Positions 33,832 through 43,313 of a stretch of DNA of 64,000 bases are shown piece after piece; positions within the stretch are counted from its first letter, which is position 1; each line of letters opens with the position of its first letter. Both the position numbers and the translations under genes were made by a program. Under the pieces are notes generated by a model. The model ran no database searches, was not told the DNA's origin, and saw only the letters and a program-made list of their open reading frames with translations. Origin of the DNA: [Bacteroides] pectinophilus (GTDB lineage Bacteria > Bacillota > Clostridia > Lachnospirales > Lachnospiraceae); contig CP102260.1 in the NCBI GenBank assembly GCA_025146925.1, positions 2,829,501 through 2,893,500 on the forward strand. Reading direction: 5' to 3'.

Positions 33832-35175
33832 ATGTTCAGCAATAAAGATATTTTCAAATTAATCATACCGCTCATAATAGAGCAGATTCTTAATTCCGTC
33901 ATGGGCATGATGGATTCACTTATGGTCAGTACCGTAGGTCCGACCGCAATCTCGGCGGTATCTCTTGTAGACTCGATAAACACACTTATCATACAGGTAT
34001 TCTCAGCACTTGCAACAGGCGGGGCAATCGTATGCTCACAGTACATCGGAAGCCGCAACCACAAAAAAGCCAACGAATCCGGCCAGCAGCTTTTACTTTC
34101 CGTGTTTGCAATCTCACTGATAATTACAGCATTTGCAGTAATATTAAGGAGACCGCTGCTTTCATTAATATTCGGAAGCGTTGAGCCGGCAATCATGAAT
34201 AATGCACTTACTTACCTTGTAATAACGGCATTTTCATATCCTTTTATTGCGCTCTACAATGCAGGTGCGGCACTCTACCGAGCATGTGGCAATTCCAAAT
34301 ATCCAATGACAATCTCCATGGTTGCCAATGTCGTAAATGTAGCCGGTAACGCAATCCTTATATTCGGCCTGCACTGCGGCGTTGAAGGTGTCGCAATTCC
34401 AACACTTGTCTCACGTGCTTTCTGTGCCGTTGTCGTGCTTTACAGCCTGCGTAAGCCTAAGCAGGAGATTGTCATCAGCAATTACTCGTCAGTGCGCCCG
34501 CAATGGGCTCTTATCGGCACTATCTTAAGTGTCGGAATACCTACCGGCATCGAAAACGGAATGTTCCAGTTCGGCAAGCTTGCAATCCAGTCTACCGTAT
34601 CCACACTCGGAACAGATGCCATTGCCGCCAACGCCATGCAGACAATACTTGAATCCTTCAACAGTATGGCTGCAATCGGCATAGGTCTCGGAACAATAAC
34701 CATCGTCGGCCAGTGTATGGGTGCAGGCAGACCTGACGAAGCAAAGCGATACATAATAAAGCTTGCCAAATACGCCGAGGTTGCACTTATCATCTCATGT
34801 GCTCTCACCTATTTTGCAACAAGACCGCTTGCGGTGCTTGGCAACATGACACCTGAAAGCACGCGTATGTTTATAGAAATGTCGACCTTCGTATCAATAA
34901 TAAAGCCTATTCCGTGGATATTCTCATTCAGCCTTGCATACGGAATGCGTGCCGCCGGTGATGTTAAGTTCTCAATGATTGTATCATCAATCACAATGTG
35001 GACCTGCCGTGTTCTTATAGTTACAATCCTCTGCCGCGTATTCGGCTTCGGTCCGATTGCAGTGTGGATAGGTATGGCGTGTGACTGGTTTGTACGTGGA
35101 ATATGCTTTACGACAAGATTTATCAGTGGCAGATGGAGTCAGATAAAAGTAATAGATAAGGCTGCCGGCAATTAG
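33832..35175 (+). CDS. MATE-family exporter
   Basis: A 447-residue MATE antiporter with about twelve membrane helices. Characteristic segments are IIPLIIEQILNSVMGMMDSLMVSTVG at the start and VGIPTGIENGMFQFGKLAIQ in the second half. The substrate cannot be inferred. The start ATG 33832 follows GGAAAGG. Its stop overlaps that of the convergent ABC transporter gene by 4 bases (35172-35175), leaving no room for a terminator between them. It is only distantly similar to the MATE protein at 5201-6592. Confidence 0.93.
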   Translation: MFSNKDIFKLIIPLIIEQILNSVMGMMDSLMVSTVGPTAISAVSLVDSINTLIIQVFSALATGGAIVCSQYIGSRNHKKANESGQQLLLSVFAISLIITAFAVILRRPLLSLIFGSVEPAIMNNALTYLVITAFSYPFIALYNAGAALYRACGNSKYPMTISMVANVVNVAGNAILIFGLHCGVEGVAIPTLVSRAFCAVVVLYSLRKPKQEIVISNYSSVRPQWALIGTILSVGIPTGIENGMFQFGKLAIQSTVSTLGTDAIAANAMQTILESFNSMAAIGIGLGTITIVGQCMGAGRPDEAKRYIIKLAKYAEVALIISCALTYFATRPLAVLGNMTPESTRMFIEMSTFVSIIKPIPWIFSFSLAYGMRAAGDVKFSMIVSSITMWTCRVLIVTILCRVFGFGPIAVWIGMACDWFVRGICFTTRFISGRWSQIKVIDKAAGN

Positions 35176-37094
35176 CTGGCAGCCAGTCCTCCCGTATACA
35201 GCTGGTAATATCTTCCCTTAAGTTCCATGAGCTGGTCATGATTGCCACGCTCTATTATCCGTCCGTTCTCAAGCACCATGATGCAGTCTGAGTTACGCAC
35301 TGTTGAAAGTCTGTGGGCAATTACAAATGTTGTCCTGCCCTTCATAAGCTTATCCATTCCGTCCTGTACAATCCGCTCCGTTCTTGTATCAATTGAGCTT
35401 GTTGCCTCGTCAAGTATGAGTGCCGGAGGGTCTGCTATTGCGGCTCTTGCAATGGCAAGAAGCTGTCTCTGTCCCTGGCTTAAGTTAGCACCGTCACCCG
35501 TAAGTACCGTGTCATAGCCGTCAGGAAGCTTTCTGATAAAGCTGTCCGCATTGGCAAGCTTTGCTGCTGCAATAACTTCATCGTCAGTTGCATCAAGCTT
35601 TCCGTATCTGATATTATCACGTACTGTTCCCGTGAACAGATGCGTATCCTGAAGAACTATTCCGAGAGAATGTCTTAAGTCATCCTTCCTGATATGGTTA
35701 ATATTTATTCCGTCATATCTTATCTTACCGTCCTGAATATCATAGAAACGGTTAATAAGATTCGTAATAGTAGTCTTTCCCGCACCTGTCGAACCTACAA
35801 ATGCAATCTTCTGTCCCGGTGTCGCATACAGATTTACTCCGTGAAGGACTATCTTATCAGGGTTATATCCAAAGTCAACATCATCAAATACAACATCGCC
35901 CTTAAGCTCAACAAGCTCCTCTGTTCCGTCCTTATGTATATTTTTCCATGCCCACATATCGGTTCTTTCGTCAGTCTCAGTAAGAACACCATTCTCAAGC
36001 TTTGCATTTACAAGAGTTACATTGCCCTCATCCTCTTCATGAACCTCGTCAAGCAGCCTGAATACCCTCTCTGCACCCGCAAGGCCCATTATAACGCTGT
36101 TAAGCTGCTGGCTCATCTGGTTGATAGGCTGGTTGAAGCTCTTATTAAATGTAAGGAAGCTCGCAAGCCCGCCAAGAGTGAAACCGCCAAAGCCGTTAAG
36201 TGCAAGCACACCGCCGACCATTGCACACACAACGTAGCTTATGTTGCCAATCTGCATGGTTACCGGCCCCATGATGTTAGCGAACTGGTTGGCATTATAT
36301 GAACTCTCGCAGAGCTTATCATTAAGTCTGTTGAAGTTCTCTATGCTTTCTTCTTCATGACAGAATACCTTGACAACCTTCTGTCCGTCCATCATTTCCT
36401 CTATATAGCCGTTAACCCTGCCAAGCTCCTTCTGCTGCGCAATAAAGTATTTACTGCTTCTTCCGGCGATTGCCTTGGTAGATGTAAGTGTGACTGCAAC
36501 CATAATCAATGTAACAACCGTAAGCGGAACATTGAGCACTATCATGCTTATAAATACACTGACAACCGTAATTACACTGTTAAGAAGCTGCGGCATGCTC
36601 TGGCTTATCATCTGTCTGAGTGTATCAATATCGTTAGTATATATTGACATGATATCGCCATGCGCATGTGTATCAAAGAACTTTATCGGAAGTCCCTCCA
36701 TGTTGGAAAACAGATCCTGACGGAGGTCTCTTAGTGTTCCCTGTGTGACATTAACCATAATTCTGCTGTAAACCCATGTTGACAGCGCACCAATCGCATA
36801 GAACACCGCTACTCTTGCCATCGCTGCAAGAAGCGGTCCAAAGTCAGGGTCTGCACTTCCCATCATAGGGAGTATATAATCATCAATAAGTGTCTGCATA
36901 AAGAGTGTACCGCGTACACTGGCAAGCACACCGACAAATATGCATATGACAACTACTGCAATATGAACAGTATATTTTCTCATGACATACTGCATGATTC
37001 TTTTAAACAGCTTGCCGGGATTAGCTACCTTCGGTCTTGGTCCGCGTCCCCTTGCTCCCGGTCCGCCCTTGAATTCACGTACTTTCTCTGCCAT
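35172..37094 (-). CDS. ABC exporter half-transporter, subunit 2
   Basis: A 640-residue fusion of six-helix membrane domain (about residues 35-340) and ATPase domain (about 390-640). The N-terminus is Gly/Arg/Pro-rich (GGPGARGRGPRP). ATPase motifs are Walker A GSTGAGKTT, Q-loop LGIVLQDTHLFTG, signature LSQGQRQ, Walker B ALILDEATS and switch IAHRLS. It starts at ATG 37094, one base beyond the stop of the companion gene, so the two are co-translated and most likely form a heterodimeric exporter. Its signature motif (LSQGQ) differs from the partner's VSGGQ. Confidence 0.94.
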   Translation of the reverse strand: MAEKVREFKGGPGARGRGPRPKVANPGKLFKRIMQYVMRKYTVHIAVVVICIFVGVLASVRGTLFMQTLIDDYILPMMGSADPDFGPLLAAMARVAVFYAIGALSTWVYSRIMVNVTQGTLRDLRQDLFSNMEGLPIKFFDTHAHGDIMSIYTNDIDTLRQMISQSMPQLLNSVITVVSVFISMIVLNVPLTVVTLIMVAVTLTSTKAIAGRSSKYFIAQQKELGRVNGYIEEMMDGQKVVKVFCHEEESIENFNRLNDKLCESSYNANQFANIMGPVTMQIGNISYVVCAMVGGVLALNGFGGFTLGGLASFLTFNKSFNQPINQMSQQLNSVIMGLAGAERVFRLLDEVHEEDEGNVTLVNAKLENGVLTETDERTDMWAWKNIHKDGTEELVELKGDVVFDDVDFGYNPDKIVLHGVNLYATPGQKIAFVGSTGAGKTTITNLINRFYDIQDGKIRYDGININHIRKDDLRHSLGIVLQDTHLFTGTVRDNIRYGKLDATDDEVIAAAKLANADSFIRKLPDGYDTVLTGDGANLSQGQRQLLAIARAAIADPPALILDEATSSIDTRTERIVQDGMDKLMKGRTTFVIAHRLSTVRNSDCIMVLENGRIIERGNHDQLMELKGRYYQLYTGGLAAS

Positions 37095-37095
37095 A

Positions 37096-38847
37096 CTATT
37101 CTCCTTTCCCAGGCTCATCAAAGTCACCGCCGCCACCGGTCTGTGACTCATATACATCACGATAGATTTCATTGGACTTCATAAGCTCATCGTGGTTACC
37201 AAATCCGCTTACCACTCCGTCATCAAGCACAATTATTCTGTCACAGTGCTCAACACTTGAGATTCGCTGCGCAATGATAATCTTCGTAGTATCGGGAATT
37301 TCCTTTGCAAATGCGCTTCTTATCCTGGCATCTGTCGCCGTATCAACAGCACTTGTAGAGTCATCAAGAATAAGAATCTTAGGCTTCTTAAGCAGTGCTC
37401 TTGCGATACAGAGTCTCTGCTTCTGTCCGCCGGATACGTTGCTTCCGCCCTGCTCAATATATGTCTTATATCCGTCAGGGAATCTCTCGATAAATTCATC
37501 CGCGCACGCAAGCTCACAGGCACGTCTGCATTCTTCCTCCGTTGCATTCTTATTGCCCCAGCGGAGATTATCAAGAATTGTACCCGAGAAAAGGACGTTC
37601 TTCTGAAGAACAACCGATACCTCATCTCTCAACGTCTCGATATCATATTCTCTTACATCCCTTCCGCCAACGTATACGGCACCTCCGTTAACGTCATACA
37701 GACGGCTTATAAGATTGACAAGACTTGACTTTGCGCTTCCGGTTCCGCCGATAATGCCAATCGTCTCGCCTGCATTTATACTGATGTTAATATCCTTAAG
37801 TACAGGCTCTGCGACATTCTTTCCATATGCAAAATTAACGTGATCAAACCTTACGCTTCCGTCAGCAACCTCATATACAGGCTCTTGAGGATTGCAGATA
37901 TCAGTTTTCTCATTAAGCACCTCAGCAATACGTCTTGCACTTGCCGCACTCATCGTTATCATTACAAATACCATCGAGAGCATCATAAGGCTCATCAGGA
38001 TATTCATGCAATATGTAAGAAGGCTCATCAGCTCTCCTGTCGTAAGGGAGCCTCCGACTATCATCTTAGCACCCATCCAGCTTATGCAGAGGATACATGT
38101 ATAGACCGTTGTCTGCATAAGAGGTGCGTTGAGCGTAGTTATCTTCTCGGCATTTACAAACATATTGTAAATGTTACCGTTCGCCTTTTTGAACTTATCC
38201 TTCTCGTAATCCTCACGTACATATGCCTTGACAACGCGGATTGCTGATATGTTCTCCTGAACGCTTGCATTAAGGTCATCGTATTTTTCAAACACCATTC
38301 CAAAATACTTCGTTGCCCTGCTCATAATAAGCACAAGCGCACACCCAAGTACTATTACTGCTATCAGATATACGCTTGCAAGTCTCGCATTAATGATAAA
38401 TGCCATTACCATTGCGCAGATAAGCGAAAACGGTGCTCTCATACACATTCTCAGAATCATCTGATATGCATTCTGTACATTGGTCACATCGGTTGTAAGC
38501 CTTGTTACAAGACCTGCAGTACTGAACTTATCAATATTAGAGAATGCAAATGTCTGTATGTTCTCATACATTGCCTTCCTTAAGTTCCTTGCAAATCCTG
38601 TAGAGGCCTTGGCACCATACTTGCCGCCAAGCACACCGAATAACAGTCCAAGTGCCGCGACAACAACCATCATTGCACCAACCGTATATATATGCTTCAT
38701 GTTGCCCGCTTCGACACCTTTATCAATGATTGATGCCATAAGCACGGGAATCGCTGTCTCCATGATTACTTCAAGAATCATGAATATAGGCGTCGCAATT
38801 GAAGCTGCTTTGTACTCTTTAATATGTGCCGCCAGCGTTTTAATCAT
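37096..38847 (-). CDS. ABC exporter half-transporter, subunit 1
   Basis: A 583-residue half-transporter: membrane domain at residues about 15-320 (IKEYKAASIATPIFMILEVIMETAIP, DVTNVQNAYQMILRMCMRAPF) and ATPase at about 340-575. ATPase motifs are Walker A GGTGSAKSS (Ala replaces the usual Gly before Lys), LQKNVLFSGTILDN, signature VSGGQKQR and Walker B ILILDDSTSAVD. The Asp after Walker B (DDST instead of DEAT) marks it as the subunit with the non-canonical catalytic site. The start is ATG 38847 behind GGAAG; a TTG lies seven codons earlier. It is controlled by the MarR-type promoter/operator just upstream. Confidence 0.92.
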   Translation of the reverse strand: MIKTLAAHIKEYKAASIATPIFMILEVIMETAIPVLMASIIDKGVEAGNMKHIYTVGAMMVVVAALGLLFGVLGGKYGAKASTGFARNLRKAMYENIQTFAFSNIDKFSTAGLVTRLTTDVTNVQNAYQMILRMCMRAPFSLICAMVMAFIINARLASVYLIAVIVLGCALVLIMSRATKYFGMVFEKYDDLNASVQENISAIRVVKAYVREDYEKDKFKKANGNIYNMFVNAEKITTLNAPLMQTTVYTCILCISWMGAKMIVGGSLTTGELMSLLTYCMNILMSLMMLSMVFVMITMSAASARRIAEVLNEKTDICNPQEPVYEVADGSVRFDHVNFAYGKNVAEPVLKDINISINAGETIGIIGGTGSAKSSLVNLISRLYDVNGGAVYVGGRDVREYDIETLRDEVSVVLQKNVLFSGTILDNLRWGNKNATEEECRRACELACADEFIERFPDGYKTYIEQGGSNVSGGQKQRLCIARALLKKPKILILDDSTSAVDTATDARIRSAFAKEIPDTTKIIIAQRISSVEHCDRIIVLDDGVVSGFGNHDELMKSNEIYRDVYESQTGGGGDFDEPGKGE

Positions 38848-38889
38848 ATTCTTCCACTTCCTTTTCAATAGATTTCAACAATGTTAATA

Positions 38890-38905
38890 TGTTAGCGTGC
38901 TAACA
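38890..38905. promoter_or_regulatory. MarR-type operator palindrome
   Basis: A perfect palindrome TGTTAGC-GT-GCTAACA directly abutting the -10 box of the ABC transporter promoter. This is where a divergent MarR repressor would be expected to block transcription. Confidence 0.7.
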
Positions 38906-38934
38906 ATAATAATACAATATTTTTTTAATGTCAA
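38906..38934 (-). promoter_or_regulatory. Sigma-A promoter of the ABC exporter operon
   Basis: On the minus strand, perfect TTGACA (38929-38934), a 17-base spacer and TATTAT (38906-38911); the transcription start would fall inside the palindromic operator. Confidence 0.8.
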
Positions 38935-38966
38935 GCCGCTATTTGTGTACATTTTGTGACCTTTGC

Positions 38967-38995
38967 TTGACATCCGCCTTATTACAAATTAAAAT
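38967..38995 (+). promoter_or_regulatory. Sigma-A promoter of marR
   Basis: TTGACA (38967-38972), a 17-base spacer and TAAAAT (38990-38995), about 40 bases before the marR start and divergent from the exporter promoter. Confidence 0.75.
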
Positions 38996-39036
38996 GAAAA
39001 CTGTTTACAATCTGATGCATATGAATGGAGTTTCGC

Positions 39037-39477
39037 GTGAAGAAAAGACTTGGTCATGAATTTCGTGTTGTTCACAACAAAATAAACAGATACATATCCT
39101 GCTTTATCAGTGAGATCGGCAAGTCAGAAGCTCTCACACAGCCTCAGTGCCATATTCTCGGGTACCTTATGGCTCACAAAGATACGGATGTATTCCAGCG
39201 CGACATTGAGAATGAATTCGATATATCACGCGCCACAGCAACCAATACACTTCAGGTCATGGAGCGCCACGGACTTATAATGCGTGTAGGCTGTCCCGAA
39301 GATGCCCGTCTTAAGAAGCTTGTCATAACAGATAAGGGTCGTGATGTATTTGAGTTGTTTGTACCATATTTTAAGAAAATGGATAACCAGATTACTAAAG
39401 GTTTCTCCAGAAAAGAGATTGAGCAACTCTATGATTTTCTTAAGCGCATACAGAAGAATCTTGACCCACCGTATTAA
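39037..39477 (+). CDS. MarR-family transcriptional repressor
   Basis: A 146-residue winged-helix regulator. The recognition region is FQRDIENEFDISRATATNTLQVMERHGLIMRVGCPEDARLKKLVITDKG, including the D-x-R wing motif of MarR proteins. It is divergent from the ABC exporter operon and separated from it by a TGTTAGC palindrome, so it probably represses the exporter and responds to an exported toxic compound. The start is best read as GTG 39037, seven bases after GGAG; ATG 39025 contains that RBS. The stop overlaps the convergent DUF3783 gene by 4 bases. Confidence 0.9.
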   Translation: MKKRLGHEFRVVHNKINRYISCFISEIGKSEALTQPQCHILGYLMAHKDTDVFQRDIENEFDISRATATNTLQVMERHGLIMRVGCPEDARLKKLVITDKGRDVFELFVPYFKKMDNQITKGFSRKEIEQLYDFLKRIQKNLDPPY

Positions 39478-39833
39478 TGTGTAAGCTTATGCTCAAGCTC
39501 CATATGGGCATACATTCTGGATACACTCCATGATGCATTAGTCTTTGTAAGTATTGCTTTGTAACCTATGTCAACATTATCCCTTCTCAATGCAAACAAC
39601 AGTCTGTCCATATGCTTTTCCGTAAGCCCGCACATTACCATAAGGCTTTTATCCGGACTAAATGCTGTACCTGCGCTGCTTACCGCATCATCTGTTTCGG
39701 CAATCATTCCTATTGTTTTTCCATACTCCGCTTTATCTGCAACTTTAGTCTTAATCCGCATCTGTGATGCTATTCTCTGAACTTTGGAACTCACAGCGGA
39801 TGATACTTCAAACAGTAATATTTTCTCTGACAT
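39474..39833 (-). CDS. DUF3783 domain protein
   Basis: A 119-residue cytoplasmic protein. The C-terminal half, MVMCGLTEKHMDRLLFALRRDNVDIGYKAILTKTNASWSVSRMYAHMELEH, fits the DUF3783 family, in which a GLxxxxLDxLL-type motif is followed by YKAxLTxTNxxW. The N-terminal ~55 residues are less conserved. Function is unknown. Start ATG 39833 is behind GGGAGGG. Its 3' end overlaps marR convergently, and the pfp terminator lies upstream, so it is a single-gene unit. Confidence 0.82.
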   Translation of the reverse strand: MSEKILLFEVSSAVSSKVQRIASQMRIKTKVADKAEYGKTIGMIAETDDAVSSAGTAFSPDKSLMVMCGLTEKHMDRLLFALRRDNVDIGYKAILTKTNASWSVSRMYAHMELEHKLTH

Positions 39834-39883
39834 ATTCCCTCCCGGATACTTTACACGGATACTTTAATTCCATACTTTAAAAA

Positions 39884-39917
39884 TGGGACTGCATATAATC
39901 AATATATGCAGCCCCAA
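39884..39917 (-). terminator. Terminator of the PPi-type phosphofructokinase gene
   Basis: A 14-position stem with one mismatch (39884-39897 with 39903-39916), 5-base loop, and T5 after it on the minus strand. Confidence 0.8.
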
Positions 39918-39935
39918 TCTTCAACAATTATTATC

Positions 39936-41162
39936 TTATTCATCACCAAGTCTGAGATGTCTTGGAAGACCATCAACCATAATTGGTGAAAGTTCTGCCT
40001 GAATCAGTGGACGGATGTAATGGATAAGGTCATCTGTTACATATGCGTCATCTGTAATCCACTCAAGAGGAATCTTCTTCTCGATGTTAGCAATCTTATG
40101 TACGTCATGTGTCTCTGTAATACAGATATATGGGTCATCAGATACTCTCTTAAGTACTACAACCTTACCTGTCTCTCCCTCGAATGCAGCCTTAACAGCA
40201 GCACCGCCTACCTGGAAAGCCTCTGTTATATCTGTACGTGATGTCATGTGGGCTGCACATCTCTGAAGTGTTGAGAACTCAAGTGCTCTTGTCTTAATTC
40301 CAAGCTCTGAGCCAATCTTGTCCGCAAGGAACTTAGCAGAACCTGCAAGCTGCTTATGTCCGAATGCATCGACAAACTCAACGTGGTCAGCAAGTTCAAA
40401 TACATATCTTCCGTCTGCAACCTTAATACCTTCTGAAACGGCAATTACAAGAGACTTGCCTGTAGCACTTCTCTTCTTAACCTGCTCCATAAAATCCGCG
40501 ATATCAAATACCTTCTCAGGAAGATAAATCATATCAACACCTTCGCAATCGTCTGAACGTGAAAGTGCCGCAGCAGCTGTAAGCCATCCTGCATTACGAC
40601 CCATAATCTCAACTATAGTGATAGTCGGGTAATCATATACAAGACCATCCCTGATAATCTCCTTAAGTGATGCTGCGATAAACTTGGCAGCACTTCCATA
40701 TCCCGGAGTATGGTCTGTGATTGCAAGGTCATTATCAATAGTCTTAGGTACACCCATGAACTTGATATCACTGTTAATTAATATAGCATAATCTGAAAGC
40801 TTCTTGATAGTATCCATTGAATCGTTACCACCAATATAGAAGAATGCTGATATCTCAAGTTCCTTAAGCTTTGCAAATATCTGCTCATAAACTTCCTTAT
40901 TATCACAAATCTCCGGAAGCTTATAGCGGCATGAACCAAGGAATGAAGATGGTGTTCTCTTAAGAAGATCTATGTCGAGTGTTGTCTTAATGTGCTCTGA
41001 CAAATCAACATACTGTCCGTCCAATAATCCCTTGATTCCATGGAGCATACCATACACCTTGTTAGCTCCTCTGTCCTTAGCTGTCTTATATACACCTACA
41101 AGACTCGAATTGATAACCGATGTAGGACCTCCTGACTGTCCAACAATAACATTACCTACCAT
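39936..41162 (-). CDS. pfp: 6-phosphofructokinase, pyrophosphate-type
   Basis: A 408-residue phosphofructokinase of the long clade usually annotated as PPi-dependent. It opens with VIVGQSGGPTSVIN. It carries Lys in GVPKTIDNDL, the residue that in other PFKs goes with PPi use in place of Gly in ATP enzymes. The phosphoryl-donor loop reads YIGGNDSMDT, i.e. Asn-Asp rather than the usual Asp-Asp or Asp-Gly. EIMGRNAGWL is the substrate-binding loop. Start ATG 41162 follows GGAGG. A second, shorter phosphofructokinase lies at 56129-57208. The choice of donor is inferred from these residues. Confidence 0.9.
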   Translation of the reverse strand: MVGNVIVGQSGGPTSVINSSLVGVYKTAKDRGANKVYGMLHGIKGLLDGQYVDLSEHIKTTLDIDLLKRTPSSFLGSCRYKLPEICDNKEVYEQIFAKLKELEISAFFYIGGNDSMDTIKKLSDYAILINSDIKFMGVPKTIDNDLAITDHTPGYGSAAKFIAASLKEIIRDGLVYDYPTITIVEIMGRNAGWLTAAAALSRSDDCEGVDMIYLPEKVFDIADFMEQVKKRSATGKSLVIAVSEGIKVADGRYVFELADHVEFVDAFGHKQLAGSAKFLADKIGSELGIKTRALEFSTLQRCAAHMTSRTDITEAFQVGGAAVKAAFEGETGKVVVLKRVSDDPYICITETHDVHKIANIEKKIPLEWITDDAYVTDDLIHYIRPLIQAELSPIMVDGLPRHLRLGDE

Positions 41163-41288
41163 TATGTAGCCCTCCTAATAATTGTATACCCATCCCTGAC
41201 CCATTGGCCGTCCATCGGGTCAGTGTATGCTGATACTATTAATATACTGATATTTTAGCATATATGACCTGATTTCTCAACCAATTAA

Positions 41289-43283
41289 TTAGAGACTCTT
41301 TGCAACATTTGCAACATTCTCTGCTGTAAATCCAAAATATTCAAAAAGCTGCTTAGCCGGACCTGATGCTCCGAAGCCCTTCATTGTGACATACGCTCCG
41401 TCAAGTCCCACATATCTTCCCCAGCCAAAGTCTGAGAGAGCTTCTACCGCAACTCTCTTACGGCATGCCTTAGGAAGCACCGACTCCTTGTACTCATCGC
41501 TCTGCGTTTCAAAAATATCCATACATGGCATGCTTACAACTCTCGCATCAATTCCATCACCGGCAAGAAGCTTCTTAGCCTCCACTGCCAGTTCTACTTC
41601 CGAACCTGATGCCATAAGAATTACATCAGGGACTTCCTTAGCTGAATCATCAATTACATAACCGCCCTTAAGTGCATCCCTGCTGCTTCCCGGCATCGGA
41701 GCAAGATTCTGTCTTGAAAGTACAAGTGCGGTAGGTGTCCTGTCAGACTTGATTGCTGCGTACCATGCAGCTTCTGTCTCAATTGCATCACATGGTCTGA
41801 ATACGTTAAAGTTAGGCAGTGAACGAAGCATTGCAAGCTGCTCGATAGGCTCATGTGTAGGTCCGTCCTCTCCTACTCCTATGCTGTCGTGTGAGAGTAC
41901 AAATGTAAGCGGCACTCCCATAATAGCTGAAAGTCTTGCCATAGGCTTAACATAATCACTGAATACAAAGAATGTTGCCACGAATGCACGCAGTCCTCCG
42001 TGAAGCATCATTCCGTTGCCGATAGCCGCCATTGCAATCTCTCTCACACCAAAGTGCATATTGCAGCCGCTTCTGTCCTGTGCTGAATAATCACCCATGC
42101 CTGCCATGTTAGTCTTGTTAGATGGTGCAAGGTCTGCTGAACCACCGATAAGATTAGGCATTACCTTCTTAATCTCGTTAAGCACACGGCCTGAGATACC
42201 TCTTGTAGCTTCCGGCTTCTCACCACGTGCCCAGTATTCATCTGATGCAAAAAGTTTATCAAGCTCTGCATTGTCTCCGTAATATTCATCCCACAGCTTA
42301 CGCATGTCAGGATACTTTGCAGAATACTCTTCAAAGAGCTTATTCCACTCTTCCTCCTTATCTGCTCCCTTAGCTGCGTACTGTGCATAATTAGCATATA
42401 CCTCTTCAGGTACTGCAAAGCTCTCTTCTAACGGCCACTTAAGATTCTCTCTGAGTGCCGCAACATTCTCAACGCCGAGAGGCTCACCATGTGCGCTTGC
42501 CTTACCCTGCTTAGCCGGACAGCCATAGCCAATCTGTGTATGAACCGTAATAAGTGAAGGACGTGTCTGGTCAGCCTTTGCCTCCTCAATAGCCTTGCCG
42601 ATTGCCTCAAGATCATTGCCATCCGCAACATCTATTGTCTGGAAGCCGAATGCCTCAAATCTCTTCTGCACATTCTCTGTAAATGCTATATCAGTGCTTC
42701 CTTCAATTGAAATATTATTGGAATCATAGAATACTATGAGCTTGCCGAGCTTAAGCGTACCCGCAAGTGAAAATGCCTCAGATGAGATACCTTCCATCAT
42801 ACAGCCGTCTCCACCGAGAACATATGTGTAATGGTCAACCACATCATATCCGTCTTTATTAAATACAGCCGCAAGATGGGATTCTGCAATAGCCATACCT
42901 ACTGCCATACCCATTCCGGCGCCAAGAGGGCCTGTTGTTGCCTCCACGCCTACTGTGTGGCGGTATTCAGGATGTCCCGGTGTCAGTGAATTAAGCTGAC
43001 GGAATTCTGAGAGATCCTTAGCTGACAGATTACCATATCCAAACAGATGAAGCAGTGAATACAGAAGCATTGAACCATGTCCGCCCGAAAGAATAAATCT
43101 GTCCCTGTTCTTCCATTCCGGATCCTTAGGATTGTGATTCATATGCTTTGTCCAGAGCTCATATGCCATAGGTGCTGCACCGAGTGGAAGTCCCGGATGT
43201 CCTGAATTGGCCTTCTGGATTGCATCTGCTGATAATACACGTATTGCGTTAACTGACAAATTGTCAATCGCACTGTTGTTCAT
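41289..43283 (-). CDS. tkt: Transketolase
   Basis: A 664-residue thiamine-diphosphate enzyme of the non-oxidative pentose phosphate pathway. It shows the N-terminal [33 protein letters not shown], the ThDP-binding [33 protein letters not shown], the transketolase motif 2 [20 protein letters not shown] and the C-terminal fold with [13 protein letters not shown]. Length is typical. Start ATG 43283 is behind AAGGAGG. It follows the TPR/AAA gene by 30 bases in the same direction and may be partly read from that gene's promoter. Confidence 0.97.
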   Translation of the reverse strand: MNNSAIDNLSVNAIRVLSADAIQKANSGHPGLPLGAAPMAYELWTKHMNHNPKDPEWKNRDRFILSGGHGSMLLYSLLHLFGYGNLSAKDLSEFRQLNSLTPGHPEYRHTVGVEATTGPLGAGMGMAVGMAIAESHLAAVFNKDGYDVVDHYTYVLGGDGCMMEGISSEAFSLAGTLKLGKLIVFYDSNNISIEGSTDIAFTENVQKRFEAFGFQTIDVADGNDLEAIGKAIEEAKADQTRPSLITVHTQIGYGCPAKQGKASAHGEPLGVENVAALRENLKWPLEESFAVPEEVYANYAQYAAKGADKEEEWNKLFEEYSAKYPDMRKLWDEYYGDNAELDKLFASDEYWARGEKPEATRGISGRVLNEIKKVMPNLIGGSADLAPSNKTNMAGMGDYSAQDRSGCNMHFGVREIAMAAIGNGMMLHGGLRAFVATFFVFSDYVKPMARLSAIMGVPLTFVLSHDSIGVGEDGPTHEPIEQLAMLRSLPNFNVFRPCDAIETEAAWYAAIKSDRTPTALVLSRQNLAPMPGSSRDALKGGYVIDDSAKEVPDVILMASGSEVELAVEAKKLLAGDGIDARVVSMPCMDIFETQSDEYKESVLPKACRKRVAVEALSDFGWGRYVGLDGAYVTMKGFGASGPAKQLFEYFGFTAENVANVAKSL

Positions 43284-43313
43284 TGTAAATCCTCCTTGTT
43301 ATACAGGTTTATA

